Assembly: GCA_036758285.1 (NCBI GenBank)
Contig: DAIOWV010000001.1
Coordinates: forward strand, 1-64,000
Direction of reading: 5' to 3'
Origin: Taishania sp036758285
GTDB lineage: Bacteria; Bacteroidota; Bacteroidia; Flavobacteriales_D; Crocinitomicaceae
DNA length: 64,000 nucleotides
The notes beneath the pieces were generated by a model that did no database searches, was not told where the DNA came from, and worked only from the letters and a program-made list of their open reading frames with translations. Below, piece by piece: positions 34,565 through 44,045 of the stretch; position 1 is the first letter of the stretch; every line of letters begins with the position of its first letter. A program made the translations under genes and the position numbers.

Positions 34565-35530
34565 TCAAACCTCTCGATTAAATAAATAATTGGAAAGGTT
34601 TATCAATTTTTCTTTATTTAACTCTGGAACAGTTACATTTTGTAAATTATCATAAGCCAATTTGTAATAATCATTCATTAATTCTTGGCTCATTGTTCTA
34701 ACATCCAGATCATCAAAAATTTTTCGAGTTTTCTCAATTTTATGAGTAACATCAGTTTCTGTTTGAAGTTCTTTTAAGGTATTTAATTGTTGCGAATTCG
34801 CATTTTTTAAAGCTAATAAATAGAGAATTGTTTTTTTATTTGTTGTTATATCTCCACCTACTTGTTTTCCAAATTTATTTGGATCAGCATATAAATCAAG
34901 GATGTCATCTTGAATTTGAAATGCAATACCAATATTAACACCGAAATCATAAAGCAAATCTTGATTTTCTTTTGAAGCGCCTGCAACGATTGCCGATAAT
35001 TTCAAAGCACAGCCAAGCAATACTGATGTTTTTAATTTAATCATCTCAATATATTCATCTATTGTAATATTTGATTGATTTTCAAAATTCATGTCTAATT
35101 GTTGGCCTTCACAAACCTGAACAGCTGTTGTATTAAAGTGGCTGAGTAGTTCACTTAAATTACCTCCTTGTTTTTGCAAATATTCATATGCTTTAATCAT
35201 TAAAACATCACCCGAAAGTATTGCCGTATTTGTATCCCATTTATGATGTATCGTAGTAAACCCTCTTCTTAAAGTTGCTGCATCCATGATATCATCATGA
35301 ATCAATGTAAAATTATGAAACAACTCGATTGAAATTGCTGCATTAATTACATCTTCTTTTTTTAAATCAAATAGTTCAGCTCCTAATAAAGTCAACATTG
35401 GTCGCATTCGTTTACCACCAATCTTAATAAAGTAACGTAATGGATCGTATAGATTTGTTGGTTCAATTGGTAATCCAATATTTTGTAATTCAATATCTAT
35501 ATATTTACTATAATCCTTTATAAACTCCAT
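34565..35530 (-). CDS. Polyprenyl diphosphate synthase
   Basis: 321 residues. The first Asp-rich motif is 'LIHDDIMDAATLRRG' (DDxxD at 79-83 with the following Arg pair) and the second is 'AFQIQDDILDLYADPNKFGK'. 'KIGGKRMRPMLTLLGAELF' is the family N-terminal motif. The residues before the first DDxxD (FHNFTL) include two Phe, which suggests a moderate product length. It joins isopentenyl diphosphate units to an allylic diphosphate; the product could feed menaquinone or carotenoids. Its ATG shares one base with the stop codon of rfbA (TAATG). Confidence 0.93.
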   Translation of the reverse strand: MEFIKDYSKYIDIELQNIGLPIEPTNLYDPLRYFIKIGGKRMRPMLTLLGAELFDLKKEDVINAAISIELFHNFTLIHDDIMDAATLRRGFTTIHHKWDTNTAILSGDVLMIKAYEYLQKQGGNLSELLSHFNTTAVQVCEGQQLDMNFENQSNITIDEYIEMIKLKTSVLLGCALKLSAIVAGASKENQDLLYDFGVNIGIAFQIQDDILDLYADPNKFGKQVGGDITTNKKTILYLLALKNANSQQLNTLKELQTETDVTHKIEKTRKIFDDLDVRTMSQELMNDYYKLAYDNLQNVTVPELNKEKLINLSNYLFNREV

Positions 35531-36393
35531 TACTTTTTAATTAATTTCAATAAATAATCACCGTATCCGCTTTTTCTAAGTGGTTGCGCTAAATTGTGAA
35601 GTTGTTCTGAAGATATGAACCCATTTCTGTATGCTACTTCTTCAATACAACCTATTTTCAATCCTTGTCTTTCTTCAATAACTTGAACAAATTGGCCTGC
35701 TTGCATAAGCGATGCAAATGTACCAGTATCCAGCCAAGCCGTCCCCCTATTCAAAATCGCAACTTTTAATTTATTCTTACGCAAATATTCTGCATTTACA
35801 TCTGTAATCTCATATTCACCTCTTGCAGATGGTTTTAAATTTTTAGCGATTTCAATTACTGAATTATCATAAAAATACAACCCTGGAACAGCATAATTTG
35901 ATTTTGGATTTTCAGGCTTTTCTTCGATTGAGATTGCATTCATTTCAGTGTCAAATTCAACAACTCCATATCTTTTAGGATCGCTGACATGATATGCATA
36001 TACAACACCGCCTTCTGGGTCATTGTTTTCTTTTAATAACTCATCCATTCCCACACCATAAAAGATGTTATCACCGAGTATTAAGGCAACTTTACTGTCG
36101 CCAATAAATTCTTCTCCAATTATGAATGCTTGAGCCAAACCATTTGGTTCTTCTTGTATTTTGTAATGAAAGTTACAACCCAATGAAGAACCATCTCCGA
36201 GCAATCTTTGAAAATGAGGTAAATCATGTGGGGTAGAAATGATTAGAATATCCCTAATTCCAGCATCCATAAGTATGGATAAAGGGTAATAAATCATCGG
36301 TTTATCATAAATTGGCATTAACTGCTTACTAACTGCTAATGTCAATGGATGTAATCTTGTACCAGATCCTCCTGCGAGAATAATCCCTTTCAT
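35530..36393 (-). CDS. rfbA: Glucose-1-phosphate thymidylyltransferase
   Basis: 287 residues, the usual length for RmlA/RfbA. 'KGIILAGGSGTRLHPLTLAVSKQLMPIYDKPMIYY'-type N-terminus carries the GGSGTRL nucleotide loop and the catalytic Lys. 'LILGDNIFYG' holds the metal-binding Asp, and 'EEKPENPKSNYAVPGLYFYD' and 'GRGTAWLDTGTFASL'-like sequence complete the fold. It makes dTDP-glucose, the first step to dTDP-rhamnose and related sugars. rfbB, rfbC and rfbD are not nearby. It overlaps the polyprenyl synthase gene by one base. Confidence 0.95.
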   Translation of the reverse strand: MKGIILAGGSGTRLHPLTLAVSKQLMPIYDKPMIYYPLSILMDAGIRDILIISTPHDLPHFQRLLGDGSSLGCNFHYKIQEEPNGLAQAFIIGEEFIGDSKVALILGDNIFYGVGMDELLKENNDPEGGVVYAYHVSDPKRYGVVEFDTEMNAISIEEKPENPKSNYAVPGLYFYDNSVIEIAKNLKPSARGEYEITDVNAEYLRKNKLKVAILNRGTAWLDTGTFASLMQAGQFVQVIEERQGLKIGCIEEVAYRNGFISSEQLHNLAQPLRKSGYGDYLLKLIKK

Positions 36394-36479
36394 AAAAACA
36401 ATTTTTAATTGTAACCCAAAGAAAAGGATTTTTTGCGAATTGATTGGTGTTTTAGCCTGATATTTCTAATGAATGATAA

Positions 36480-39173
36480 CTATTCAGCAGGAGTGTCTAA
36501 ATTTTTATTTTTATCCTCTTCTACAGATTTATCCAAAGAAAAATGTGTGATTTCTTTTTCTTCATCAATTTCTAAATCATCCCAATTTACATCATCTTCT
36601 TCATCATAAACATCAAAGAAAGGTTCTTCAAATGCTTTAGTAGAAAGACGTTTTTCAAGGCTTAACAACAGTGTAGGCACCAAAATCAGGTTTGTACTAA
36701 TCGCTATTAATAAAGTTGTCGCTACAAGTAAACCTAAGGCTTGTGTACCGCCAAATTCTGAAAAAGTAAATACCGAAAATCCAAAGAAAAGAATAATGGA
36801 TGTGTAAAACATACCTAAACCTGCTTCTTTTAGCGACTCAATTACACAACCTTTTAAATCCCATTTCTGACTTTTCAATTCCTGCCTATACTTCGCTAAG
36901 AAATGGATAGAGTCATCTGCTGTGATACCAAATGATATGTTAAACACTAATAAAGTTGAAGGTTTCAAAGGAATTCCAAGCCACCCCATAATTCCACCGG
37001 TAATTACCAAAGGAATTAGATTTGGAACAAGGGAAACAAATACCATTCCCCAAGAACGGAAAAGTAAAGCCATCAATAAACCAACAGTTATAACCGCAAA
37101 CACGATACCACCAAGTAAACTATCTACCAGGTATTTTGTTCCTTCAGCCGCAACAACTGATGTACCAGTAATTGTTGTTGTGAAATACTCATAATCAATT
37201 GATTCTCTAAGTAATTGATTAAAATTATCTTTCTTGTAGAACTCTTTAATTTTATCAAAATCTGAATCAAACTCAAATTGAAGATCGTGGTCTGAACCAG
37301 CTATTTTTGATGTTAGTGTATTATAAATTTCATGATGATTTTCTAAAAGAGTATCAATATATTTATGCTGTCCAGTAATTATTTTAGAATAATATCCTTC
37401 GATTTCCTTTTTATTCGGATTTAAAATTAAATCAATTTCTTTTTTGACCTCCTCAGCCTTTTGACTTAATTCATAAGAACCTAAATCTTTAATTTGCGAT
37501 CTGATTCTCAATGTTGTATTTGTTGTATCTAATAGTTCTTTCATTTTAAGAGAACTATTCAGATTCGTAAAATCAAAATTATCAATATAAGATTTTAGTC
37601 TGATTTTATCTCTATTATTAAATATTTCATACTTATCAGGATTATTTCCATAATAAGCCATATTAATAACTTTAATGAAATCTACCATTGAAATACTTCT
37701 TGAGAATAAAGTATCATCTTCATATTTCTTTTGAATGGATTCAATTTTTTCAAGCGTAGATTTTTTAAACAACCTATTTTGAGCTTTATAATTTACCATT
37801 ATCTCAAAAGGAATAGAACCACCGAAGTTATCTTCAATGAAAATGATGTCCTTTAGTATCTGATGCTCTTTTGATAAATCACCTGTAATGTTTCCAGTTG
37901 CCTTTACTTTAGTAATACCCCAAAAACTCAAGAACAATACAACACCAGTTGTGATATAAACCCATTTACGCTTTCTTTCAACAATGAAAACCATCGTATT
38001 GATGAATTTAACTGCAACTCCTTTATCTAAGTGTCTTAGGTGCTTATTTGAAGGTTTTTTAGAAAGAGACGAAATAATTGGAAGAATACAAATGGAAAGT
38101 AAAAATAGCACCAAAATATTTAACGATGCGATTAAACCAAACTCCATTAATCTTTCTGAGTTTGTAAAAACAAGCGTAAAGAAACCTAATGCTGTGATGA
38201 CATTTGTAATAAATGTAGCTGTACCAACTTTACCGATTACACGTGTTAAAGCTTTAATTTTGTTTCCATGTGATTTTACTTCTTGATGAAATTTCGTCAT
38301 TAAGAATACACAATTCGGCATTCCGATTACAATCATTAATGGCGGAATCAATGCCATTAAAACGGAAAGATGAAAGCCAAAAAGGGCAATACTACCTAAA
38401 GACCAAATTACACCTACAGAAATAACGATATTACAAATAAATACTACTCTAGAAGATCTGAAGATTAAATAAGTAAGTAAAGACGTAACAAATATTGCTA
38501 AACCAATAAACAAATACATTTCAGCAATAATTCGTTTACTGATTACAACACGAATATGTGGTAAACCTGCAAAATGAATTTTACCAAAATCTTTTTCATA
38601 TTGTTTTGCTAATTCTTCAATTTCTAAAATGACATTGGCTTTTTTCTGATCAGAAAGAAATTCTTCCTGAACGTTAATCATCATCAAAGAAACATTTGTA
38701 CTGTCGTTGTATAATAACCCTTCATAAATAGGGATTTTTTTGACTTGACTTTCAATTTCTTGAACTGATTTTTCCTGAAAGCGAGTATCAGAAAAGATTT
38801 TACTCACTTCAAATGCCTGTTTTTCAATATTATTTTCAACAGAATACAATGTAGCTTCAGAAATAACCCCCTCAACTCCTTCGAAAGTTAAAATACTATC
38901 ACCTAGCTGTTTCCATTTTAATAATTGATCTTCAGTATATAATGAATCTGTTTTAATTGCAAGAACTAAAGCTCCGCCATCTTCTCCAAATTGTTTTTTG
39001 AATTGCGTATAATCCCTTTTTGCAGGGGATTCATTTGGAAGAAGAATTCCGTATTTATTATCAAGTTTTAGCCCAGTAGCAGCCTTATAACCAAAAAAAA
39101 CAGTTAACAGGGTTATTATTCCAATAATTAGGAATTTATTTCTAAGAATGATGTTTGCTACTATTTGCCACAT
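36480..39173 (-). CDS. RND superfamily exporter, MMPL-type
   Basis: 897 residues. Two sets of six membrane segments are each preceded by a large periplasmic loop: TM1 at 11-31, loop to about 215, TM2-6 to about 370, TM7 at about 402, loop to about 690, and TM8-12 to about 850. 'FNISFGITADDSIHFLAKYRQEL' carries the conserved paired Asp of the proton path, with 'IPPLMIVIGMPNCVFLMTKF' at the matching place in the first half. The C-terminal 45 residues are very acidic. Such proteins export lipids, hopanoids or other hydrophobic compounds. The cargo is not known. A perfect -7 box lies at 39205-39212. Confidence 0.9.
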   Translation of the reverse strand: MWQIVANIILRNKFLIIGIITLLTVFFGYKAATGLKLDNKYGILLPNESPAKRDYTQFKKQFGEDGGALVLAIKTDSLYTEDQLLKWKQLGDSILTFEGVEGVISEATLYSVENNIEKQAFEVSKIFSDTRFQEKSVQEIESQVKKIPIYEGLLYNDSTNVSLMMINVQEEFLSDQKKANVILEIEELAKQYEKDFGKIHFAGLPHIRVVISKRIIAEMYLFIGLAIFVTSLLTYLIFRSSRVVFICNIVISVGVIWSLGSIALFGFHLSVLMALIPPLMIVIGMPNCVFLMTKFHQEVKSHGNKIKALTRVIGKVGTATFITNVITALGFFTLVFTNSERLMEFGLIASLNILVLFLLSICILPIISSLSKKPSNKHLRHLDKGVAVKFINTMVFIVERKRKWVYITTGVVLFLSFWGITKVKATGNITGDLSKEHQILKDIIFIEDNFGGSIPFEIMVNYKAQNRLFKKSTLEKIESIQKKYEDDTLFSRSISMVDFIKVINMAYYGNNPDKYEIFNNRDKIRLKSYIDNFDFTNLNSSLKMKELLDTTNTTLRIRSQIKDLGSYELSQKAEEVKKEIDLILNPNKKEIEGYYSKIITGQHKYIDTLLENHHEIYNTLTSKIAGSDHDLQFEFDSDFDKIKEFYKKDNFNQLLRESIDYEYFTTTITGTSVVAAEGTKYLVDSLLGGIVFAVITVGLLMALLFRSWGMVFVSLVPNLIPLVITGGIMGWLGIPLKPSTLLVFNISFGITADDSIHFLAKYRQELKSQKWDLKGCVIESLKEAGLGMFYTSIILFFGFSVFTFSEFGGTQALGLLVATTLLIAISTNLILVPTLLLSLEKRLSTKAFEEPFFDVYDEEDDVNWDDLEIDEEKEITHFSLDKSVEEDKNKNLDTPAE

Positions 39174-39204
39174 ACAAATCAGTTCAACTTTTTAAATAAG
39201 GGAG

Positions 39205-39212
39205 CAAAATTA
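39205..39212 (-). promoter_or_regulatory. Promoter -7 box (TAATTTTG) for the RND exporter
   Basis: On the minus strand this reads TAATTTTG, an exact TAnnTTTG match, 31 bases before the exporter ATG. Confidence 0.6.
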
Positions 39213-39289
39213 CTTAATATGAAATTCGTTTGCAACCTTTTTATTTATTAAAATGTAAAGGAATTCTTAAAAATTCCCTTTAAAAATAA

Positions 39290-39322
39290 ACCCCATAACT
39301 CACTCAAGGTGTGTTATGGGGT
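39290..39322 (-). terminator. Rho-independent terminator of the miaB-secG unit
   Basis: ACCCCATAAC (39290-39299) pairs with GTTATGGGGT (39313-39322); CAC (39301-39303) and GTG (39309-39311) extend the stem after one mismatch. The minus strand continues with TTTATTTTTA. A second weaker hairpin (GGAATT/AATTCC at 39260-39277) follows. Confidence 0.88.
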
Positions 39323-39342
39323 AAAAGAATAAGTTTGAAATA

Positions 39343-39681
39343 TTATTTCGCTGGAGTTTGATTAGCTCCAGGTTGTGCTTGTTGACCTCCATTTGGATTC
39401 GCCCCAGTACCATCCACATTCTCTGTCCCATTTTGATTGGGGTTAACTTGAGGAACAAATGTTTTTGTTCTAATTGTCATAATGATACTTAAAACAGCAA
39501 TAATTCCAGCTAAAGACCAAGTTGCTTTATCAATAAAATCATTTGTTTTTTGAACTCCACCAATTTGTTGAGCAGCTCCAAAATCAGAACTTAACCCTCC
39601 ACCTTTTGGATTTTGGATAAAAACAATAAAAACAAGTAAAACGCTTGCAACGATAATTAGTATTGTAAGTAAATCATTCAT
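39343..39681 (-). CDS. secG: Preprotein translocase subunit SecG
   Basis: 112 residues. There are two membrane segments (about 3-22 and 55-75). Between them is the signature 'VFIQNPKGGGLSSDFGAAQQIGGVQKTNDFIDKATW'-type loop, typical of SecG. The C-terminal tail (about 80-112) is rich in Asn, Gln, Gly and Pro. It assists SecYE in moving proteins across the inner membrane. It is the last gene of the miaB unit, 5 bases after the TPR-like gene, and is followed by a strong terminator. Confidence 0.94.
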   Translation of the reverse strand: MNDLLTILIIVASVLLVFIVFIQNPKGGGLSSDFGAAQQIGGVQKTNDFIDKATWSLAGIIAVLSIIMTIRTKTFVPQVNPNQNGTENVDGTGANPNGGQQAQPGANQTPAK

Positions 39682-39686
39682 GGTAT

Positions 39687-40715
39687 TTATATATTAATTT
39701 TTTTAGTTAAATCTTCAATTTGGGATGCAAAGAAAACCTTTTTTTCTGGAAAAATCAACATTAATTGTTGATAAGCATAAATTGCTTTCGGATAATTACC
39801 TTGTGCAGCAAAAATTTTCGCTAGTGTTTCGCTTACTGGAAGCTGTGATTCATCTAGACTTTCCTTGGCTTTTGCAGTTGGATTGAACAACTCATTTTTG
39901 TCCTTTCTATCCTCAAATAATTTTTCTTTTTGAGGTGAAATTTTTGGTTTATTTTCAATAAATTGGGTTACAATTTTGTCTGTTGAAGGTTTTTCACTTG
40001 GTATTACCGTTGAACTTTTCTTTAGCCATGAAGTAAAACTCAATTCTTGTTCAACCTTCTCATCTTTAGAAAAATCACTAATCGTTTTCTTCTGAGATAA
40101 AGCAGCAATTAATTTTTGTTTCTCATCTTCCAAAGATTTTTCAGTCGCATTAACATCTTCTTGATTCTTTTTCTCCTCTACTTCTAATGAATAGATTTCT
40201 AAAGGAATAAAAGAATTTAATAACTCATCTGAAAGTGATGGTAAATTATCTGTTTCATCAGCTAAAGCAATTGGGATTTCTTTTTCTTCAACCTCTATAA
40301 GTGGTGTTAATTCAACTTCAGAAGAAATCACCTCTTCAACTATTGGTGTAATTTCAACAGCGATTTCGTCATTAATAATTTCGTGAACTTCTACTACTTC
40401 TTCAATCTCTATCGGTTGCTCTTCAACTACAACTTGTGGAAATGAGGTTTTTATTTGCTCGTCTACAATTGCTTTTTTGTTTTGAAGCAACTCAAAAAGC
40501 ACAGTTCGATCAGCTATTCTATATGCAAACTTCTGAAGTTCATTATCTAAACGAACATCATTTGTTTGAGCTAATGTTTTTAGATAAAGTAATGGAAAAA
40601 CTTGAGAATATGGATACGTTTCACATAATGTTTTTAGTGAATCTATATCCTGAGCAACACATAATTCAGGCTGCTTAATTCGAGATGCTATTTCTGTTAA
40701 ATTCAACATCACCAA
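39687..40715 (-). CDS. Hypothetical protein with acidic middle and TPR-like C-terminus
   Basis: 342 residues. The N-terminal 90 residues are helical ('LCETYPYSQVFPLLYLKTLAQTND' suggests a short solenoid). The middle (about 105-230) is rich in Glu and Val and looks disordered. The C-terminus has 'SETLAKIFAAQGNYPKAIYAYQQLMLIFPEKK', one TPR-like repeat. No signal peptide is seen, so it is probably cytoplasmic. The gene is conserved in position between lptE and secG in many Bacteroidota as I recall; its role is unknown. It overlaps lptE by 7 bases. Met 3 is an equally good start. Confidence 0.8.
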   Translation of the reverse strand: MVMLNLTEIASRIKQPELCVAQDIDSLKTLCETYPYSQVFPLLYLKTLAQTNDVRLDNELQKFAYRIADRTVLFELLQNKKAIVDEQIKTSFPQVVVEEQPIEIEEVVEVHEIINDEIAVEITPIVEEVISSEVELTPLIEVEEKEIPIALADETDNLPSLSDELLNSFIPLEIYSLEVEEKKNQEDVNATEKSLEDEKQKLIAALSQKKTISDFSKDEKVEQELSFTSWLKKSSTVIPSEKPSTDKIVTQFIENKPKISPQKEKLFEDRKDKNELFNPTAKAKESLDESQLPVSETLAKIFAAQGNYPKAIYAYQQLMLIFPEKKVFFASQIEDLTKKINI

Positions 40716-41233
40716 TTCGAAAGTATTTGATTGATAACATCTTGTACAATTTGAGCATTGATTTCTGTCAAAAGTTGAGATTCTATGGACGAAATATCTT
40801 GAATTACATCATAATCAGCAAAACGAGTACTCGTCATTTTCATTTCATGCGAATAATTATCATTCGGGCAATCAAACTGAATATCAATCATGACTGAAAC
40901 TGTCAAACGGTTTTGAGAAGCATTATCTCCTTGTTGCAATGCAATCGGTGTAATTGAATAACTCGTTATTTTACCAAACATCGTTACTTGAGGAGCTTTT
41001 TTATCACTAGACAACAATAATTTCGTGTTATTTTGAACACCTGCTTTTATCGCTTCTGTTAACTCAATTGGATAATTGATAGGGGCATTTGCAGCAGCAA
41101 TTTCAAGCTGATCAAGTTGAAAATATTTCAAACAAGCGTGTAAAGAGCCCGTATCATTAAATGAAACACTTGTTGGCCAACAAGAAGTCAAACTCAACAG
41201 TAAAATAGTTAATATGCAACTTATCTTTTTCAT
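40709..41233 (-). CDS. lptE: LptE-like LPS assembly lipoprotein
   Basis: 174 residues with a lipoprotein signal (ISCILTILLLSLTSC, Cys at 18). The mature part opens 'WPTSVSFNDTGSLHACLKYFQLDQLEIAAANAPINYP', the pattern of Bacteroidota LptE (DUF4292/LptE-like) in which a short beta-strand segment is followed by 'a.i.yp..l...v'. The protein should sit in the outer membrane as the plug of LptD during LPS insertion. It overlaps the regulator gene by 4 bases and the downstream gene by 7 bases. Confidence 0.82.
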   Translation of the reverse strand: MKKISCILTILLLSLTSCWPTSVSFNDTGSLHACLKYFQLDQLEIAAANAPINYPIELTEAIKAGVQNNTKLLLSSDKKAPQVTMFGKITSYSITPIALQQGDNASQNRLTVSVMIDIQFDCPNDNYSHEMKMTSTRFADYDVIQDISSIESQLLTEINAQIVQDVINQILSNW

Positions 41234-42492
41234 TCAACTAAATTGTACTCTTTAATTTTACGATACAATGTTCTTTCTGAAATACCTAATTCTTGTGCGG
41301 CATACTTACGTTTCCCACGATGTTTTTCAAGAGCTTTTTTAATAAGATCTTTTTCCTGATCCTCAAGCGATAACGATTCTTCTAATACTTCGTGTGCCTC
41401 AAAATCATCTTCAACTTCAAAATCATCATTTATAAATGTAGTATCTGGAATTGGTTGTTTTTCTATAACTGCAGGAGCAATTAATTTGGCAGATTCAAAT
41501 GGTTGAGCTTCGACATCAGCATATAATCTATTGATTAATTCTACTTGTTCGCCACTTACAGAAATATTTCCACCCTTATTTATTATTTCTACAATCAATT
41601 TTTTCAGCTCTGTTAAGTCCTTTTTCATATCAAAAAGAAACTTGTACATCAACTCTCGTTCTGAAATACTATCCTCAGATTCTCGTTGAGCCAACATATT
41701 TGATTTTGTTTGAGCAACAGGAAGGTATTGTTGTAATGTTTTAACCGTTAATTCTCTTTCGGTTTCAATAACTGAAATTTGTTCAACAACATTTTTAAGT
41801 TGTCGGATATTACCTGGCCAAGCATATTTTCGAATTACTTGTACTGCTTCTTCCGTTAAACGAATAGTTGGCATTCTATATTTATCCGCAAAATCACTAG
41901 CGAATTTCCTGAATAACAAATGAATATCCTCTCCACGATCTCTTAATGGAGGAAGAGATACTGGAACAGTACTCAAACGATAATATAAATCTTCTCTAAA
42001 TTTCCCTGTTGCGATTGCGTTTTGCATGTTTTCATTCGTTGCAGCAACTACACGCACGTTTGTTTTTATCACTTTTGAAGAACCAACTTTCAAAAACTCA
42101 CCTGTTTCTAAAACTCTTAACAGACGAACTTGTGTTTGCATCGGCAATTCAGCGACTTCATCTAAGAAAATCGTACCGCCATCAGCGACTTCAAAATATC
42201 CTTGTCTACTTCCTGCAGCTCCAGTAAATGAACCTTTTTCATGACCAAACAACTCAGAATCAATCGTTCCTTCTGGAATTGCTCCACAGTTTACAGCAAT
42301 GTATTCTTTGTGTTTTCTAGCACTTAGATTGTGTATTACTTGTGGAATAATTTCTTTTCCTGTTCCACTTTCTCCTGTTACTAAAACAGAAATGTCAGTA
42401 GAAGCAACTTGAATTGCAACTTCTAAAGCACGATTTAGCATTGGAGCATTTCCAATAATACCAAATCGTTGTTTTACTTGTTGGAGCGTCAT
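41230..42492 (-). CDS. Sigma-54-dependent transcriptional regulator without receiver domain
   Basis: 420 residues from the ATG at 42492 (MTLQQVKQRFGIIGNAP). The longer frame to 42549 would overlap miaB and lacks conservation. The AAA+ core starts almost at once: Walker A 'VLVTGESGTGKEIIP', the sigma-54 loop 'KGSFTGAAGSRQGYFE' (GSFTGA in place of GAFTGA), and Walker B 'GGTIFLDEVAEL'. A variable acidic linker (about 265-370) leads to a Fis-type HTH ('GKRKYAAQELGISERTLYRKIKEY'). It has no N-terminal sensor domain, so its control is unknown. It lies between miaB and lptE, which makes a role in envelope stress or LPS genes plausible. Confidence 0.9.
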   Translation of the reverse strand: MTLQQVKQRFGIIGNAPMLNRALEVAIQVASTDISVLVTGESGTGKEIIPQVIHNLSARKHKEYIAVNCGAIPEGTIDSELFGHEKGSFTGAAGSRQGYFEVADGGTIFLDEVAELPMQTQVRLLRVLETGEFLKVGSSKVIKTNVRVVAATNENMQNAIATGKFREDLYYRLSTVPVSLPPLRDRGEDIHLLFRKFASDFADKYRMPTIRLTEEAVQVIRKYAWPGNIRQLKNVVEQISVIETERELTVKTLQQYLPVAQTKSNMLAQRESEDSISERELMYKFLFDMKKDLTELKKLIVEIINKGGNISVSGEQVELINRLYADVEAQPFESAKLIAPAVIEKQPIPDTTFINDDFEVEDDFEAHEVLEESLSLEDQEKDLIKKALEKHRGKRKYAAQELGISERTLYRKIKEYNLVE

Positions 42493-42517
42493 TAATATTG
42501 TTTTACTTAGTAAAGAA

Positions 42518-43966
42518 TTAAGCTGGATCACAAACTGATACAACTTCACCTCTCAATGTAGCAGAAGTACAATCTGTTATTTTAACCATAACATATTGAG
42601 CTTTACCAAAATCTCCTTTCGGAAAAATAACCATCGAGTTTCTTCCATCACGCCCACACCATTCTTGGTCTGAACGTTTAGATTTTCCTTCAACTAATAC
42701 CTTTTTAACTTTTCCAATTTGTAGTTTATGCCAATAAAGTGAAGAAGATAGTTGTATGTCGATGATTTCATTTAATCGTTTAGATTTAACATCTTCAGGA
42801 ACATCATCCTTAAAACGTCTTTCTGCTAAAGTTTTTGGACGTTCTGAGTATTTGAACATATATGCAAATTCGTATTGCACTTCCTTCATTAAATCTACCG
42901 TATCTTTATGTTCTTCGTCTGTTTCGCCACAAAAACCAGTGATAATATCAGTTGAAATCGCACAATCTGGAACAATTGCACGAATTGCTTTTATCCTTTC
43001 TAAATACCATTCACGAGAATAGCCTCTATTCATACGAGCTAAAACCTCTGTATTTCCAGACTGAACTGGTAAATGTATGTATTCACAAATGTTTTCGTAT
43101 TTAGCCATTATCTCAAGTACATCGTCCGTCATGTCTTTCGGGTGCGAAGTTGAAAAACGAACACGTAAATCAGGAGATACTAAAGCAACCATCTCCATTA
43201 ATTGAGCAAAATTTGTAGTAGGCTTTCCTTCTTCTTTAATTTCACCTTTTGAAGTTAAATTCCAACGGTAACTATCTACATTTTGTCCTAACAATGTTAC
43301 CTCTCTATAACCTCTATCAAATAAATCTTGACATTCTTGAACGATGGTATGAGGATCTCTTGAACGTTCACGCCCACGAGTAAAAGGTACCACACAAAAT
43401 GAACACATATTGTCACAACCACGCATAATTGTCACAAATGCACTCACTCCTCCCGTATCCATTCTAACAGGTGAAATATCTGCATACGTTTCTTCTCTTG
43501 ACAACAAAACGTTAACAGCACGTTGCCCAGAACCAACCTCTTCAACAAGATTCGGTAAATCACGATATGCATCTGGTCCGGCAACCAAATCAACTAATTG
43601 TTCTTCTTCGAGAAGGGACTTTTTAAGCCTTTCAGCCATACACCCAAGAATTCCAACCACTAATTCTGGTTGTTCAGATTTTCTTTTTTTGAATTCAGTC
43701 AGTCTATTTCTAACACGCGTTTCTGCATTTTCACGAATTGAACAAGTATTAATCAATACAACATCTGCTTCATCAATATTACGTGTTGTAGTATATCCTT
43801 CATTCGTCATAATAGAAGCAACCACCTCACTATCAGAGAAATTCATCTGACAACCGTAGCTTTCTACATATAACCTTTTTCCATTAGCTAATGGGGCAGA
43901 AGTTTCAACTAAAGTTGCTTCACCTTGTCTTCCTTCGTCAATTACTTTATTTTGTTCAAATTCCAT
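42518..43966 (-). CDS. miaB: tRNA-2-methylthio-N6-dimethylallyladenosine synthase
   Basis: 482 residues. The N-terminal domain holds the first cluster Cys ('VESYGCQMNFSDSEVV', 'INTCSIRENAETRVRN', 'GILGCMAERLK'). The radical SAM core has 'IMRGCDNMCSFCVVPFTRGRERSR' with CxxxCxxC. A TRAM domain ends the protein ('IGKVKKVLVEGKSKRSD'). It adds a methylthio group to i6A37 of tRNAs. It leads a five-gene unit (miaB, regulator, lptE, TPR-like, secG). Confidence 0.96.
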   Translation of the reverse strand: MEFEQNKVIDEGRQGEATLVETSAPLANGKRLYVESYGCQMNFSDSEVVASIMTNEGYTTTRNIDEADVVLINTCSIRENAETRVRNRLTEFKKRKSEQPELVVGILGCMAERLKKSLLEEEQLVDLVAGPDAYRDLPNLVEEVGSGQRAVNVLLSREETYADISPVRMDTGGVSAFVTIMRGCDNMCSFCVVPFTRGRERSRDPHTIVQECQDLFDRGYREVTLLGQNVDSYRWNLTSKGEIKEEGKPTTNFAQLMEMVALVSPDLRVRFSTSHPKDMTDDVLEIMAKYENICEYIHLPVQSGNTEVLARMNRGYSREWYLERIKAIRAIVPDCAISTDIITGFCGETDEEHKDTVDLMKEVQYEFAYMFKYSERPKTLAERRFKDDVPEDVKSKRLNEIIDIQLSSSLYWHKLQIGKVKKVLVEGKSKRSDQEWCGRDGRNSMVIFPKGDFGKAQYVMVKITDCTSATLRGEVVSVCDPA

Positions 43967-43985
43967 TTACAGTCAAACTAATTCA

Positions 43986-44018
43986 CAAATTTAATAATAA
44001 AAAAAATCATTCTGACAA
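43986..44018 (-). promoter_or_regulatory. Promoter (-33 TTTG and -7 TAAATTTG) for the miaB unit
   Basis: On the minus strand TTTG (44018-44015), a 21-base spacer and TAAATTTG (43993-43986) match both parts of the Bacteroidota promoter. The ATG is 19 bases further on. Confidence 0.7.
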
Positions 44019-44045
44019 ATTGTCATCATTTTGTATTTAGTTTAA

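Noticed and set aside
42493..42549. N-terminal extension of the sigma-54 regulator into miaB
   Set aside because: The 19 extra residues are not part of the AAA+ fold and would overlap the miaB stop; the ATG at 42492 fits better.
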